A stretch of DNA of 64,000 bases from Dryomyza anilis. Taxonomy: Eukaryota > Arthropoda > Insecta > Diptera > Dryomyzidae. Positions within the stretch are counted from its first letter, which is position 1. Each line of letters begins with the position of its first letter. Shown piece after piece: positions 1 to 10,883 of the stretch. The stretch is from assembly GCA_951804985.1 (NCBI GenBank), contig OX638135.1, forward strand, positions 41,788,471 to 41,852,470, given 5' to 3'. Under the pieces are notes generated by a model, which was given only the letters and a program-made list of their open reading frames with translations, did no database searches and was not told the origin of the DNA. The translations under genes were made by a program, and so were the position numbers.

Positions 1-763
1 AAATTAAATTTACGTAAATTTAAATGAAGTTATACGGATTTTATAAATACCAAATATTAATAATTTTTTTGGACCGAGCATTTTTGTGAATGGGAATATT
101 TACAAAAGTACATATAATTTATAATTTTCTTTTTTAATTAGCATGGCGACATTAGATTTTATAGGGATACATTTTTGAACGTATTTCTAAATACAAAAAA
201 GTATAAATATTGAGAGAAATACATGTTTTAATTCCATATATTTTCCATACTATTCGTGATTGCTAGAATTTATATTTATTTTGTATATATTTTGACTAAT
301 TCTAAAAATTATCTTATCTAAATCGTTTATTATTCTTTCTGTATTTTCTTCTGATTGTCTTTATATTACACCTTCAATATCGAAAATGTATATTATGGAA
401 ATGATATTAATTGAAATTATTTAAGTAATTGCAATATATTTATTTTTATTGTTTGATGTGATATGTTGTTATGTGAGAATAATGTTGTTATGAACACATT
501 GCGCTTTCATATATAGTGATTAAATTGCATACAAATTAAGTTATAAAATTTTTAAATAAGTCAATACTTCGATTTTTTTCATATGTTATAAAAATTGCAA
601 ACTTAAATTAATGACATTTATTTGGCAAAATAGAAACTCTTTCAACAATTATTGAACCATCATACTACAACCATCATGAAAAATCATAATATAAATATAT
701 TGGATTTTTCTCATAAAGAAAATAATATTTGATAAACATGATATATTTGTTCTTTCTATACAT
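1..763 (-). repeat. Module F, partial inverted copy at the window edge
   Basis: This stretch is the reverse complement of the F module seen at 4349-4975, 9333-9991 and 19030-19688. It runs off the left edge of the window. Its inner boundary, the motif GTATAGAAAGAAC read on the minus strand, ends at 763. That is exactly where F meets module E at 4348/4349 and 9332/9333, so the point is a real module terminus. It retains the approximately 190-bp segment that unit 0 (4349-4816) has lost. No convincing coding region is visible. Confidence 0.8.
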
Positions 764-920
764 ATTGATATTATTTTATTTTTAAAAGTTGTTATTAATA
801 TTTCATTTTTTTACGCATTAATGTAATTTTTAATAAAATTGAAACTTCAATAATATAGATATATATTTTAATTTTTTTGTTTTTCTCTTTCATGTATCTT
901 TATTTATAATTTGATATTTT
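764..920. other. AT-rich spacer
   Basis: AT-rich unique-looking sequence between the inverted F module and the first mini-me repeat. I see no ORF, repeat or RNA signal in it. Confidence 0.5.
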
Positions 921-1568
921 TATACCCTACACTAAGAGTGAAAGGGTATATTCAGTTTGGTACGCCGTTTGTAACACCCAGAAGGAAGCATCTCCGGTAT
1001 GGAAAAGTATATATATTCTTGATCAGCATGACCTCCTGAGTCGATTTAGCGATGTCCGTCTGTCCATCCGTCTGCCTGTCTGTCTGTCTGTTGAAATCCC
1101 TACTACTTGTATGTGCGAGATCGGTCCATTGTGACCTATGATCCGACCACTTATGTTCAAATACCTCATATAAAATGTACATATAAAGATCAATTTTTAT
1201 GTATACGTGCTTAGGTAAACTTTTTTGGTCAAATATATATTGACATAATGCTCAAATACATGATAATAAAGTTTTCCGGCGAAAAGACTTGTGGTTCACA
1301 AAAAAAAAATCGAAATTCGGTACACCTACTCATTTGTAAATATGGGTATCAAATGAATGGAAATTCTTCAGCGATTGAATGTTTGTAGTTATTTTCAGGA
1401 TTCGTATACCCTGGTGACCTGGTGATATGTATCACTTTGAATGGTAACCACACATATGGGTAGGGTATTTATAGTCGGCTTACACCGACTATAATTTTGA
1501 TAATCCTAACTAACATAATTACACCTACTTTAAAATTTCCCATGTGATCTAACCTTCCCAACTGGTTT
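921..1568 (+). mobile_element. mini-me / INE-1-like repeat, copy 1
   Basis: Homologous to 33146-33898 and, inverted, to 56514-57155. It begins with an imperfect hairpin (ATACCCT...AGGGTAT). A conserved core follows at about 970-1040, then a short (GTCY)n microsatellite at 1054-1092. Near the far end is a perfect hairpin (TATAGTCGG...CCGACTATA, about 1463-1492). This architecture of conserved core plus GTCY microsatellite is that of dipteran mini-me elements, related to INE-1/DINE-1 Helitron-like repeats. It has no coding capacity. Family assignment rests on the core and microsatellite; exact ends are approximate. Confidence 0.8.
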
Positions 1569-2301
1569 CAATTTCAACTATTATTTTTTCATATTTATTT
1601 TTTGATTTTGAGTTTTTATATTTTAGATTTTATTAGTTATATTTTAATTTCGTTTTTATTTAGTGTGAAATTATAAATTCGGTTTTATAATTTCAACTTT
1701 TTATTTTTCACATGTGATTTATAATAATAATGTTCACTTTTAAAATATTTTATTATTAAATTTCAGTTTGTCATTTAAAGTATTCTCAATTATAATATTA
1801 TATTTCTATTTTTAAATTAAATTCTTAGCTTTTAATTTAAATGAAACATTTTATTTGTTTTAATTTTTTTCATCACTTTTAGTTTGTTTTTTTGTAGTTT
1901 TCTTATTTATAAATTTTTGAAAATACATTTTTCTAAACAATTTTGTTTTTGTTGTTTTGAATTTTAAATTTTACATTTAAAACTTTATTTCTAAGCTTTT
2001 TTGTTTAATCTGTTTTTAATTTAAAATTTTTTATTTTCTTTAATTTTTTATTTCTACTTATAATTTTTTATTTGCTACACTTATTTTTAATTTTTCAATT
2101 TTATGTCTTTTGTATATTTCAGTTTCTACTCTGAGTTTAATCATTTTTGTATTTTTGAGCTTATTTTCACTTCTTTTTTATTTTTTTATGTTTGTTTGTA
2201 CTTCTAATGTTTTTGTTTTTTAGTTATATATAATTACATTTGTACAAAAAAATAGTTTTGATTTTTTATTATAATTGTATTTTTAAATTTCATTCTTAGT
2301 T
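1569..2301. other. T-rich low-complexity tract
   Basis: About 730 bp in which one strand is strongly T-biased, with loosely repeated TTTTTAATTTT-like and TTTATTT-like words and almost no G or C. It looks like a decayed A/T microsatellite or poly-T-derived sequence. No gene is visible. Confidence 0.6.
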
Positions 2302-2397
<96 letters not shown>

Positions 2398-2400
2398 ATA
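2302..2400. repeat. (TA)n microsatellite
   Basis: A nearly pure TA dinucleotide run of about 90 bp ending the T-rich tract. It abuts the copy of the E-module outer piece that starts near 2425. Confidence 0.95.
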
Positions 2401-2424
2401 AAATAAAAATAAAATGTTGTTTTT

Positions 2425-2539
2425 TTTTTTAATTTTTATTAAAAATCTTTAAACATGCACAGTGGGAATTTATAATAATTGAATTCAACAACAAATTTTT
2501 AAATGCATAAATAAATAATTGGTTTAAAACTGCAAGTGC
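2425..2539 (+). repeat. Module E, outer piece (unit 0)
   Basis: Matches the inverted copy at about 29175-29290 (AAAATCTTTAAACATGCAC and following sequence). In that inverted copy this piece is directly joined to the sequence that here resumes near 3405. The intervening 2540-3405 is therefore an insertion or local expansion. Confidence 0.75.
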
Positions 2540-3405
2540 AACCCAGGTGGGAATTTCCAGGCTGCAACAAAAGTTTGTTACAGGCTTGACTACCAAGGCT
2601 TGGTATATCGGGCCAGACACAAGCCTGGCACAATGGTCACTCACAGGCTCCACACAGGCCTTGTTAGTCTAGGTTCGACACAAGCCTGGCACAATCGTCA
2701 CTTCCAGACTCCACACAGGCCTTGATATACCAAGCTAGGCACAGGACTGGCACATTTGTCATTCCCAGATTTCAAACAGGTCTTGTTAGTTTATGATGGA
2801 CACAAGTCTGGCACAATTTTCATTCTCGAACTCGAAAAAATGTTTGTTGATGATTTTTTAAACGTCAAAAAATATATTCGAGAAACTCAACTCTTTGGAG
2901 TTGTCTGAACAATAAGTCTGCAAATTAACGTAAGTATTACTGTTAAATTGGTTGTTAATCTCTGACATATTCATTTCTCTACAGACTCAACTCTCCAGTC
3001 TGATGAAATGAATAATGAATGCATGGCCCATGACAAATAATGCCCAATAGCCTGAATCTTCAAGCGTATTCCAAGGATTATCGCAAGTCTTGGGCATAGG
3101 TCTTGTTTCAAGACTGAGGTACAAGCCTTGGTACAAGCCTGGGACACAAGCCTTGGTACAACCCTGAATTACAGGCTTGTAACATAGTTATCATTCCAGT
3201 CTTGACATAGTCTTGGCACAGGCCTAAAACACAGTGTTGGCACTAGACTGAGAATTAAGTCTGGCACAAAATTTGTCAACGAGCCTGGGTGCAAGACTGG
3301 AATACAGGCTTATAACATAGGTTTCATTCCAGTCTTGACACAGTTTTGGAACGAGCTTGGATAACAGCGTGTGCACAGGCCTGAGTAGCATTCGTTAATT
3401 CCTAC
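2540..3405. repeat. Imperfect CAGGCTTG/CAAGCCTGG minisatellite array
   Basis: Degenerate tandem array built on ACACAAGCCTGGCACAA and CAGGCTTG words. At 2575-2830 the period is about 61-62 bp over four recognisable units. At 3090-3400 a shorter, more irregular spacing appears. GC content is clearly above that of the flanks. The array is absent from the homologous inverted copy near 29170, so it was gained in this unit or lost in the other. Short ORFs across it are not repeat-conserved and are not believed. Confidence 0.8.
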
Positions 3406-4348
3406 TTGGTAAGTGACAGCATCAATGAATGCACAATTGTACCAGCAGACGCTAACCAGACGATCCAGGCTCGCTTTATATTTGGTATAGTTACAGTTGG
3501 TCTCAGTACAGCACATAGCGTAGGCAAGTAATTCACGGAGGCTTTTGTAAAAAAAAACATGCCAAATTCTGTTTGAAAATCGAAACACTGATTTTTATTT
3601 GTGTTTTTTTCACATTAGTTTCAGAAATTATATACTGCACTATATTATACTCTGTTACTATTAGTACTTTTTATAACACAATTTATATATTTATTTAATT
3701 TACAAATAACTAAATTATTACCGACGCGAACACGTTTTCTAAACGAACAACAAAAGACACGTACGCAGAAAACGAAGATCAACGAGTCTAAACTGTTGTT
3801 TTCAAGCATCAGTAAGTTTAAAATGACCCTATACATACTTCAAACGACGACAAAAGAGACGTAGGTAGAAAATTCTGCTCAAAGAGTGTCAAATTCGTAT
3901 AAAGGAAAAACTTTGCAAGAATACATTTATTTAAACCCTACTTCTTTTTTGTTTGTATTTAAACATCAATATGTTCAAACGATGGCAAAAGATGGCGTAG
4001 GTAAAAAATGCTGCACAACGTTGTCAACTTCGTCAGTCGATAAATTATCGAATTAAGACGAGCGTACATTGTATTTAGATTTGATTAGCATTTTCTGTGT
4101 TTCGAAACATAGTTTTAACCAAGTAAATTGCCAAGAAACTGTTTATTCAAATGCAATTTGGTATTGTAACATATTTATGGTAAATTTGACAGATTCTGCT
4201 GGACAATATAATAATGTTTAAACGTGAACAAAAATAAATTCAATTTCGATTATAGTTTAATTACACGTCATTCCTAATACATGTATGTTAATTTCGTATT
4301 ACTTTTTAATTACATTCAATCATATTCAAACAAATCTTTTCTATCCGT
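3405..4348 (+). repeat. Module E, main part (unit 0)
   Basis: Homologous to 8388-9332 and 18085-19029, and inverted to 28221-29175. It carries the conserved, relatively GC-rich block starting ATGAATGCACAATTG. The block can be read as a 30-40 codon frame in some copies but is broken here by a 1-bp deletion. The module ends at CTATCCGT (4348), the same terminus that lies against LINE sequence at 28221. Confidence 0.8.
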
Positions 4349-5045
4349 GTATAGAAAGAACAAAATATATCATGTTTATTTGGTATATGGTTTATTTAAT
4401 TCTGCAGATCAAATATTATTTTCTTTATGAGAAAAATCCAATATATTAATATTATGATTTTTCATGATGGTTGTAGTATGATGGTTCAATAATTGTTGAA
4501 AGAGTTTCGATTTTGCCTAATAAATAATTAAATAATTTCAATTAATATAAGTTCCATAATATACATTTTCGATATTGAAGGTGTCATATTAAGACAATCA
4601 GAAGAAAATACAGACAAAATATTAAACGATTTAGATTTGGAAACAGCAAGTTTTTTATTTATGATATCAAATATAAGTATAAGATAATTTTTAGAATTAG
4701 TCAAAAGATATACAAAATAAATATAAATTCTAGCAATCACGAATAGTATGGAAAATATATGTTTTAATTCCATGTATTTTTAAAATGCTTAATATTTATA
4801 CTATTTTGTATATAGTAATAAGTTAAAAAATGTATCCCTATAAAATCTAATGTCTCAATGCTAATTAAAAAAGAAAATTATATATTATATGTACTAAAAT
4901 GCTCGGTCCGAAAAAATTATTAATATTTGGTATTTATAAAATCCGTATAACTTCATTTAAATTTACGTAAATTTAATTTAATTGCAAATGGAGTATAAGT
5001 ACCAGGTCAAGCGATTGAATTTGACTAATAATAAAAATGTTTAAA
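4349..5045 (+). repeat. Module F, unit 0, with empty copia site
   Basis: Diverged copy of F with a deletion of about 190 bp near 4520 relative to 9333-9991. At 4817-4821 it holds a single GTAAT inside TATATAGTAATAAGTT. Copies 1 and 2 of the copia element interrupt exactly this site in the neighbouring units, so this is the pre-insertion allele. A minus-strand 81-codon ORF here recurs in other copies but is not recognised and is probably fortuitous. Confidence 0.8.
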
Positions 5046-5320
5046 GAAGTTTTTGCATCAAATCATCTACCTTTAAATCAAATAAAAAAGCCAGCATTTT
5101 AGTTGTGAATATGGATTCTTCATTTAAACCAGGATCACATTGGATTGTAATATATTTTCCTTGAAATGGACTGGCTAAATATTTCTGTTCAGCAGGGAGT
5201 CCATATTAAGCCATTTGTAAGTTTTATTCAAACAAATGCATCCATATTTATTAAAAGCCATTTCAGATTATTAAGTGAAATTCTAATGTTCATTGTGGTG
5301 TTTCTTGCTGAATTTTTTTT
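5046..5320 (+). pseudogene. Adenain/ULP-like cysteine protease relic (Maverick/Polinton-type), unit 1
   Basis: Three reading frames together show the hallmarks of the adenovirus-type protease found in Maverick/Polinton elements. There is an upstream FASNHLP block, then VVNMDSSFKPGSHWIVIYF with the catalytic His in SHW (5135-5143), then a degenerate NGLA.YF....G.P strand, and finally SNVHCGVSC (about 5285-5308), corresponding to the catalytic Cys box CGxYC. A 1-bp shift lies before VVN, and several in-frame stops follow SHWIVIYFP. Only this domain is present; no polymerase B, integrase or capsid gene is recognised nearby. The fragment is dead, and its lesions are shared with the copies at 14.7 and 24.4 kb. 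The 80-codon ORF overlapping it in another frame (5166-5408) is considered a shadow. Confidence 0.65.
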
Positions 5321-6183
5321 AATTATTTTGATATATATAATTTATATAGTAATGATATTTTATCTGTGCGTTATTTTAACAGTATTTTTAACTTTTCTGG
5401 ATAACTAAAACAATTTGAAAAAATAAAATAAAAAAAATATGAAATAAAAAATATTTTTTAATATAAAACGTTTTAAATGTGAACTTTAAGGATCCAATAG
5501 CGCCTACGTTTCATTTAAAATTATAATTTAAATTCACCTTAAAAACGATTTATATTAAAAAATAAAATTTGTACCGAACAGACAGACAAGAAAGCAACCT
5601 AATAAATACGTTTTAAAATTGATCTTTTTTTATCACTTTCTCAATCTTTAAAACTTATATTATGTTGTTTAAAAAAAATATATCCCAATGGAGCCTTATG
5701 GCTCCATTAAACCTAATTAAATGACCACGACTTTGTGGAATAAAAATATACTACAATATCCATTATAGTAAAATTCACCTTGAATGCCAATGTGCCAACA
5801 AATTTATCCACCAAAAAAATATATGTCTAATAATGACATTCATTCATATAGCCATGTTTTAAATTACAATCTTCGTTCCTCAACAAAGTATCAAATTGAA
5901 CCCTTTGTTCCTCAACTCTCTTCATGATAATGCAAAATAAACCATTTTAATTGCTTCTATAACATATGACAACAACAAAAAGTAATACGTACATATATGT
6001 ACGTTTATAAATATTCCTATTAAAAATGCTTACTCCGAAATAATTATCCTAACAACAATATATGTTGCAAATTTACTTTTTACGGCTGCATGCCTTCATA
6101 ACATACATATAATATTTATGCATGTATCAACATTAACAACACATGTTAAAATGTCATCCCAATGGTTCCATGCCATTATAGTG
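5321..6183 (+). other. AT-rich spacer of the compound repeat (unit 1)
   Basis: Non-coding AT-rich sequence repeated at 15019-15881, 24721-25545 and in part 57898-58040. It contains a perfect 9-bp-stem hairpin (AATGGAGCC TTAT GGCTCCATT, 5687-5708) and an 18-bp perfect palindrome (ACGTACATATATGTACGT, about 5989-6006). No gene is visible. Confidence 0.6.
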
Positions 6184-7382
6184 TATATGCCATTCCACAC
6201 CAAACCGACCAGCGGTTGGAACTCACCTTCTTCGATTTCAATGAAATTGGGCAATTGATAAAGGGTATCGAGATATGCATTGATCTATTTTTCTTTATTT
6301 TTTCGACCTCTACTTCCAGAGATACAGTGCTTCAAATTTACATAAAATCGGCCAAAAATCACTTTTGTATGGTTGTTCATATTCAAATATCTCTTAAAGT
6401 AGCAATACTAGAAACTTCGTTGATGTCTCGTTTTAAAGGTAATAGAATAGGCTTTTAGAAAAATTAAGTTGTATTCTAAAGTTGTAAATTCTAAACTTTA
6501 ACATGTGGCCCGTGGTCATTATCCTTGCACTTAAAAATGTATGTCTTTAAAAAGGACCCTTTTTAAAATTCTGAAAAAAAATCGTGTAATTTGGTTGATT
6601 TAATATAAATGTTCATGCCAAAATTCATGATAGTATTCTGATACTTTTTTTTTTAATTAATTTTCTAAATGTTTACAATTTTTTTTATTGAAAAAAAAAA
6701 ATATATGTTTTTCAAAAGTAAAAATTTGCAATAATTTTGTAACTCTGTATTTGTAACTCTGATTTCGAAAATGGCGTTAGTTTCATCAAACTGTCCCTAG
6801 TTTTTGAGATATATACCACTTTTTGAAAAATGTAAAAACTATATCCCAAAATCAATATCTCAAAAACTAGAGTCAATATGATAAAACTGACACCATTTTA
6901 GTGTTCAAAGTTAGAACTACATTCAAGAATTATTGTAACTTTTACTGTCAAATTTTTTTTTTTTTTTTCAATACAAAAAATAAATAAAAATTTAGAAAAA
7001 TATTTTTTAAAATATGATGCAATCAAAATATCATCTTTAAATTTGGCATGAACATTTGTATTAAATCAACCAAAATATGTGATTTTTTTCAGAATTTTAA
7101 AAAGGGTCCTTTTTAAGGACATCAATTTTGAAGTGCTAGGATAATGACGACGGGCCACATGTTCAAGTTTAGAAGTTCCAACTTAATTTTTCGAAAAGCC
7201 TGTTCTATTAGCTTAAAAACGAGCCATTAACGGAGTTTCTAGCAGTTATAATTTAAGAGATTTTGAAATGCATATCTCAATAAGCTTTATCAGCTTCCCA
7301 AATTTCATTGAAATCAAAAAGGTAAAATCACAAAATTTACTTTTTTTGGTCGATTTGGTGTGGAATGGCCCATATAGTATAC
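6184..7382. mobile_element. Long foldback (inverted-repeat) element, copy 1
   Basis: The two halves are imperfect reverse complements over most of their length. The left terminus reads CCATTCCACACCAAACCGACC; the right, reverse-complemented, reads GGGCCATTCCACACCAAATCGACC in pieces. Interior matches include the ACATGTGGCCCG...TCATTATCC block in both arms. Arms are about 500-560 bp around an AT-rich loop near 6620-7010. The right arm lacks about 90 bp that the copy at 58.0-58.7 kb retains. No transposase is present, so it is a non-autonomous foldback or MITE. The ORF at 6162-6458 lies in the left arm and is not considered real. Confidence 0.8.
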
Positions 7383-7384
7383 TT

Positions 7385-7905
7385 ATAATACACCTGAAAT
7401 TAAAATAACTACTCTGTTAAAAAATGATCCATATTGAAAACAATAACAACACCTCTATTTAAAATTATCCGAACTGAAATACACTAACAACTATTCTGTT
7501 AATAAATGATCCCTATTGAAAACAATAACATCTCTGTTAAAAAATGATCCCTATGACACCTTATGGCTCCATGGAGTCCATTGATCCAGAACCGGCGCAA
7601 ACGTACTATTGTCCCATGTTAAAAAATACTCCCTATGAAAACAATTAGTACGCTTTTGATAACATATGATCCACCCATGTTAAAAAATACTCCGTATGAA
7701 AATAATTATAACGCTTTTATAAAATATGATCCACACATCTTAAAAAATACACATCCTATGAAAACAATTAGAACGCTTTTGATAAAATATGATCCCAACT
7801 GAAATACACTAACAACACCTCTGTTAAAAAATTATCCCTATTGAAATACACTAACAACACCTCTGTTAAAAAATGATCCTCATGGCGCCTTGTGGCTCCA
7901 TGAAG
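7385..7905 (+). repeat. Irregular ~40-bp minisatellite (GTTAAAAAATGATCCC)
   Basis: Repeated units of the type GTTAAAAAATGATCCCTAT plus GAAAACAATAACAACACC, with variable spacing and internal variants (AAATACTCC, CGCTTTTGATAAAATATGATCC). A GC-richer insert CTTATGGCTCCATGGAG recurs inside. The same array follows the foldback in every unit of the compound repeat. Confidence 0.75.
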
Positions 7906-7929
7906 CCCCTTTGAGCCAGAACCGGCGCA

Positions 7930-8148
7930 AACATACTACTTAAATCTATAATACGTAGGGCAAACAGAAATTTAGGTTTCGTACTTTTGATGGGTTGAAT
8001 AGCAAGCACATTGCGTAGTTGTGGTTGTAGTAATACGATTCCTATATCTGATGATCTCGATGTTGATTTCGTAAATCAGAGCTTTTAAGACTGCCAGTCA
8101 TCTGGCAATTCAAATACTTATTCTTCAGTGTTTGATGATGATTACATT
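7930..8148 (+). pseudogene. LINE reverse-transcriptase region fragment (unit 1)
   Basis: Collinear with 27108-27295 and 61150-61345, where it continues into recognisable LINE reverse-transcriptase sequence. One frame reads SDDLDVDFVNQSF, a stop, then DCQSSGNSNTYSSVFDDDY. Homology to the LINE stops abruptly at GATTACATT (8148), where module E begins, so only a short 5' piece remains in this unit. Confidence 0.65.
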
Positions 8149-9332
8149 TCAGGATTTATTTTCAGGATTTTTTTCCAAAAATATTTATATATGTTTCTAT
8201 GCAAACATACTACTTTTTGTAGTGAAACAACTGATATGTTTCACTGGAAACATATTTATATTCAGGTCGTTCAAAATCATGTTTTAATTTGAACATATTT
8301 ATGTTTCGGTTCAAATATTTATTTTATTTGGAAGTAGTAACGATTATGTTTCCATTAGAACATACTCCATTTCTAATGGAAACATAATGAATGCACAATT
8401 GCACCAGCAGACGCTAAACCAGACGATCCAGGCTCGCTTTATATTTGGTACAGTTACAGTTGGTCTCAGTACAGCACATAGCGTAGGCAAGTAATTCACG
8501 GAGGCTTTTGTAAAAAAAACATGCCAAATTCTGTTTGAAAATCGAAACACTGATTTTTATTTGTGTTTTTTTTCACATTAGTTTCAGGAATTATATACTG
8601 CACTATATTATACGCTGTTACTATTAGTACTTTTTATAACACAATTTATATATTTACTTAATTTACAAAATACAAAATTATTACCGACGCGAACACGTTT
8701 TCTAAACGAACAACAAAAGACACGTACGCAGAAAACGACGATCAACGAGTGTCAACTGTTGTTTTCAACCATCAGTATGTTTAATATGACCCTATACATA
8801 CTTCAAACGACGACAAAAGAGACGTAGGTAGAAAATTCTGCTCAAAGAGTGCCAAATTCGTATACAAGAAGAACTTTGCAAGAATACATTTATTTAAACC
8901 CTATTTCTTTTTTGTTTGTATTTAAACATCAATATGTTCAAACGATGGCAAAAGATGGCGTAGGTAAAAAATGCTGCACAACGTTGCCAACTTCGTCAGT
9001 CGATAAATTATCGAATTAAGACGAGCGTGGCGAACATACATTGTATTTAGATTTGATTAGCATTTTCTGTGTTTCGAAACATAGTTTTAACCAAGTAAAT
9101 TGCCAAGAAACAGTTTATTCAAATGCAATTAAAATTTTATGTTGGTATTGTAACATATTTATGGTAAATTTGACAGATTATTCTGGACAATATAATAATG
9201 TTTACACGTGAACAAAAATAAATTCAATTTCGATTATAGTTTAATTACACTTCATTCCTAATACATGTATGTTAATTTCGTATTACTTTTTAATTACATT
9301 CAATCATATTCAAACAAATCTTTTCTATCCGT
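8149..9332 (+). repeat. Module E (unit 1) with palindrome-rich head
   Basis: The first 240 bp consist of successive small inverted repeats made of ATGTTT and AAACAT words. The best is ATGTTTCCATTAGAA...TTCTAATGGAAACAT (about 8347-8387), with another at ATATGTTTC ACTG GAAACATAT. The rest matches 3405-4348. In the copy at 28221-29714 the head and body lie in opposite relative orientation. The plus-strand frame MNAQLHQQTLNQTIQ (from 8388) is about 35 codons, not recognised, and not conserved at the amino-acid level between copies. Confidence 0.75.
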
Positions 9333-9991
9333 GTATAGAAAGAACAAAATATATCATGTTTATTTGGTATATGGTTTATGGTTTATTAAATTCTGCAGAT
9401 CAAATATTATTTTCTTTATGAGAAAAATCCAATATATTAATATTATGATTTTTCATGATGGTTGTAGTATGATGGTTCAATAATTGTTGAAATAGTTTCT
9501 ATTTTGCCAAATAAATGTCATTAATTTAAGTTTGCAATTTTTATAACATATGAAAAAAATCGAAGTATTGACTTATTTTATAACTTAATTTGTATGCAAT
9601 TAAATCACTATATATGAAAGCGCAATGTGTTCATAACAACATTATTCTCACATCGCAACATGTCACATCAAACAATAACAATAAATATATTGCAATTACT
9701 TAAATAATTTCAATTAATATAAGTTCCATAATATACATTTTCGATATTGAAGGTGTCATATTAAGACAATCAGAAGAAAATACAGAAAAAATAATAAACG
9801 ATTTAGATTTAGAAACAGCAAGTTTTTTATTTATGATATCAAATATAAGTATAAGATAATTTTTAGAATTAGTCAAAAGATATACAAAATAAATATAAAT
9901 TCTAGCAATCACGAATAGTATGGAAAATATATGTTTTAATTCCATGTATTTTTAAAATGCTTAATATTTATACTATTTTGTATATAGTAAT
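9333..9991 (+). repeat. Module F (unit 1), interrupted by copia
   Basis: Complete left part of F up to the copia insertion site. The last five bases, GTAAT (9987-9991), are the left target-site duplication. F continues after the element at 14537. Nearly identical to 19030-19688. Confidence 0.85.
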
Positions 9992-10194
9992 TGTAAGAAA
10001 TAATTCATTGACCCTGTATTCATTCATAACACACAACTCAAATGCAGTTATTCACTATTTACTCTTTGCACATTCTATATATTAATACAGTATACTATTG
10101 TTACAATTTACATTTATAATACACTTCACTTGATTAAAGACATTTAAAGAGTACGTACGTCGTTTTATTTATTCTCGCTACAACTTTTCTAACA
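9992..10194 (+). repeat. copia copy 1, 5' LTR
   Basis: Starts TGTAAGAAATAATTC and ends TTTTCTAACA. Compared with its 3' partner it has A for G at the twelfth base, AC for TC in the TGTTAC/TGTTTC word, and AACA for GACA at the end. These differences recur unchanged in the second copia copy. No canonical TATA box stands out in this AT-rich LTR. Confidence 0.95.
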
Positions 10195-10196
10195 AA

Positions 10197-10210
10197 GGTT
10201 ATGGGCCCAG
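10197..10210 (+). promoter_or_regulatory. copia primer-binding site, internal tRNA-iMet type
   Basis: GGTTATGGGCCCAG, two bases after the 5' LTR, is complementary to the anticodon stem-loop of eukaryotic initiator-Met tRNA, which contains CTGGGCCCATAACC. Fly copia is known to prime from an internal fragment of this tRNA and not from its 3' end. The same site is at 19894-19907. Confidence 0.85.
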
Positions 10211-10317
10211 ATGCGCCTAAGTATTTAAAATTGTAGACGAGTTATTTTTGTTCGCAAAATTTTGAACGAGGTAGAAAAAAATTCAATTTATTTTTGAAAA
10301 ATTCGTTGGTCGAAACA

Positions 10318-10883
10318 ATGTCTAATTCACTGTTGCAAGTCGATAAATTGAATGGACAAAATTATTGCAGTTGGTCTATTGGTGTGTGATCGAGTCAACA
10401 TGTTCAGATACAGCAACTACAGATGAAAAAGCAGCTTGGAAAATATTTGATCAGAAAGCATTAGCTACAATTACATTAAGTGTTAAACCATCGGAATTGA
10501 TACATATTAAAATGTGTACTACGGCAAAAGAAGCCTGGCTGAAGCTATATAAAATTTATCAAGCTAAAAATCCCGCACGGAAGGTAAACTTATTTAAGCA
10601 ACTTGTTCGATTTAATTTTCAAATTAGTCAAAATTTCGGAAATCAAATTAATCATTTTTGCACCATTGCTGATAGTTTAAGAGAAATTGATATTTTGATT
10701 CCCGATGAACTTTTAAGCATATTGTTGCTGTGCAGTTTGCCCAGTGAAATGGAGAATTTTGCTGTTGCCATCGAAAGTCGCGACAAATTGCCACCGTTAG
10801 AACAATTGAAGGTGAAAATTTTAGAAGAAGAGCAACGTCGTGGGGACAAAACCGAGTATGTGGAGAACATGTTTTCGCATTAA
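10318..10883 (+). pseudogene. copia gag, capsid region (broken)
   Basis: The Gag start is the ATG at 10318 (MSNSLLQVDKLNGQNYCSW), which meets a TGA near 10387. A second frame from about 10365 carries the rest of the capsid-like domain (UBN2 / gag-polypeptide of copia type), with CVIESTCSDTATTDEKAAW, AWLKLYKIYQAKN and LLCSLPSEMENF visible. The jump between frames at the expected tryptophan-rich segment suggests a deletion of a few tens of bases. A TAA at 10881 ends the second frame because of another frameshift just upstream of the nucleocapsid. It would package the element's RNA into virus-like particles if intact. Confidence 0.85.

Noticed and set aside
2429..3588. Minus-strand ORFs at 2429-2653 and 3310-3588
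   Set aside because: They cross the boundary between module E and the CAGGCTTG array and are not preserved in other units.
5166..5408. 80-codon ORF with two apparent membrane helices, present again at 14864-15106
   Set aside because: It overlaps the protease relic in another frame, the third unit changes mostly amino-acid-altering positions and is interrupted, and AT-rich DNA readily encodes hydrophobic runs.
8388..8498. Small plus-strand ORF MNAQLHQQTLNQTIQ... in module E as a captured exon
   Set aside because: The inverted copy at 28.9-29.2 kb differs mainly at amino-acid-changing positions and unit 0 has a frameshift, so no coding constraint is evident.
9700..9945. 81-codon minus-strand ORF in module F, also at 4528 and 19397
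   Set aside because: Conserved only because the DNA is recently duplicated; no recognisable domain or start context.
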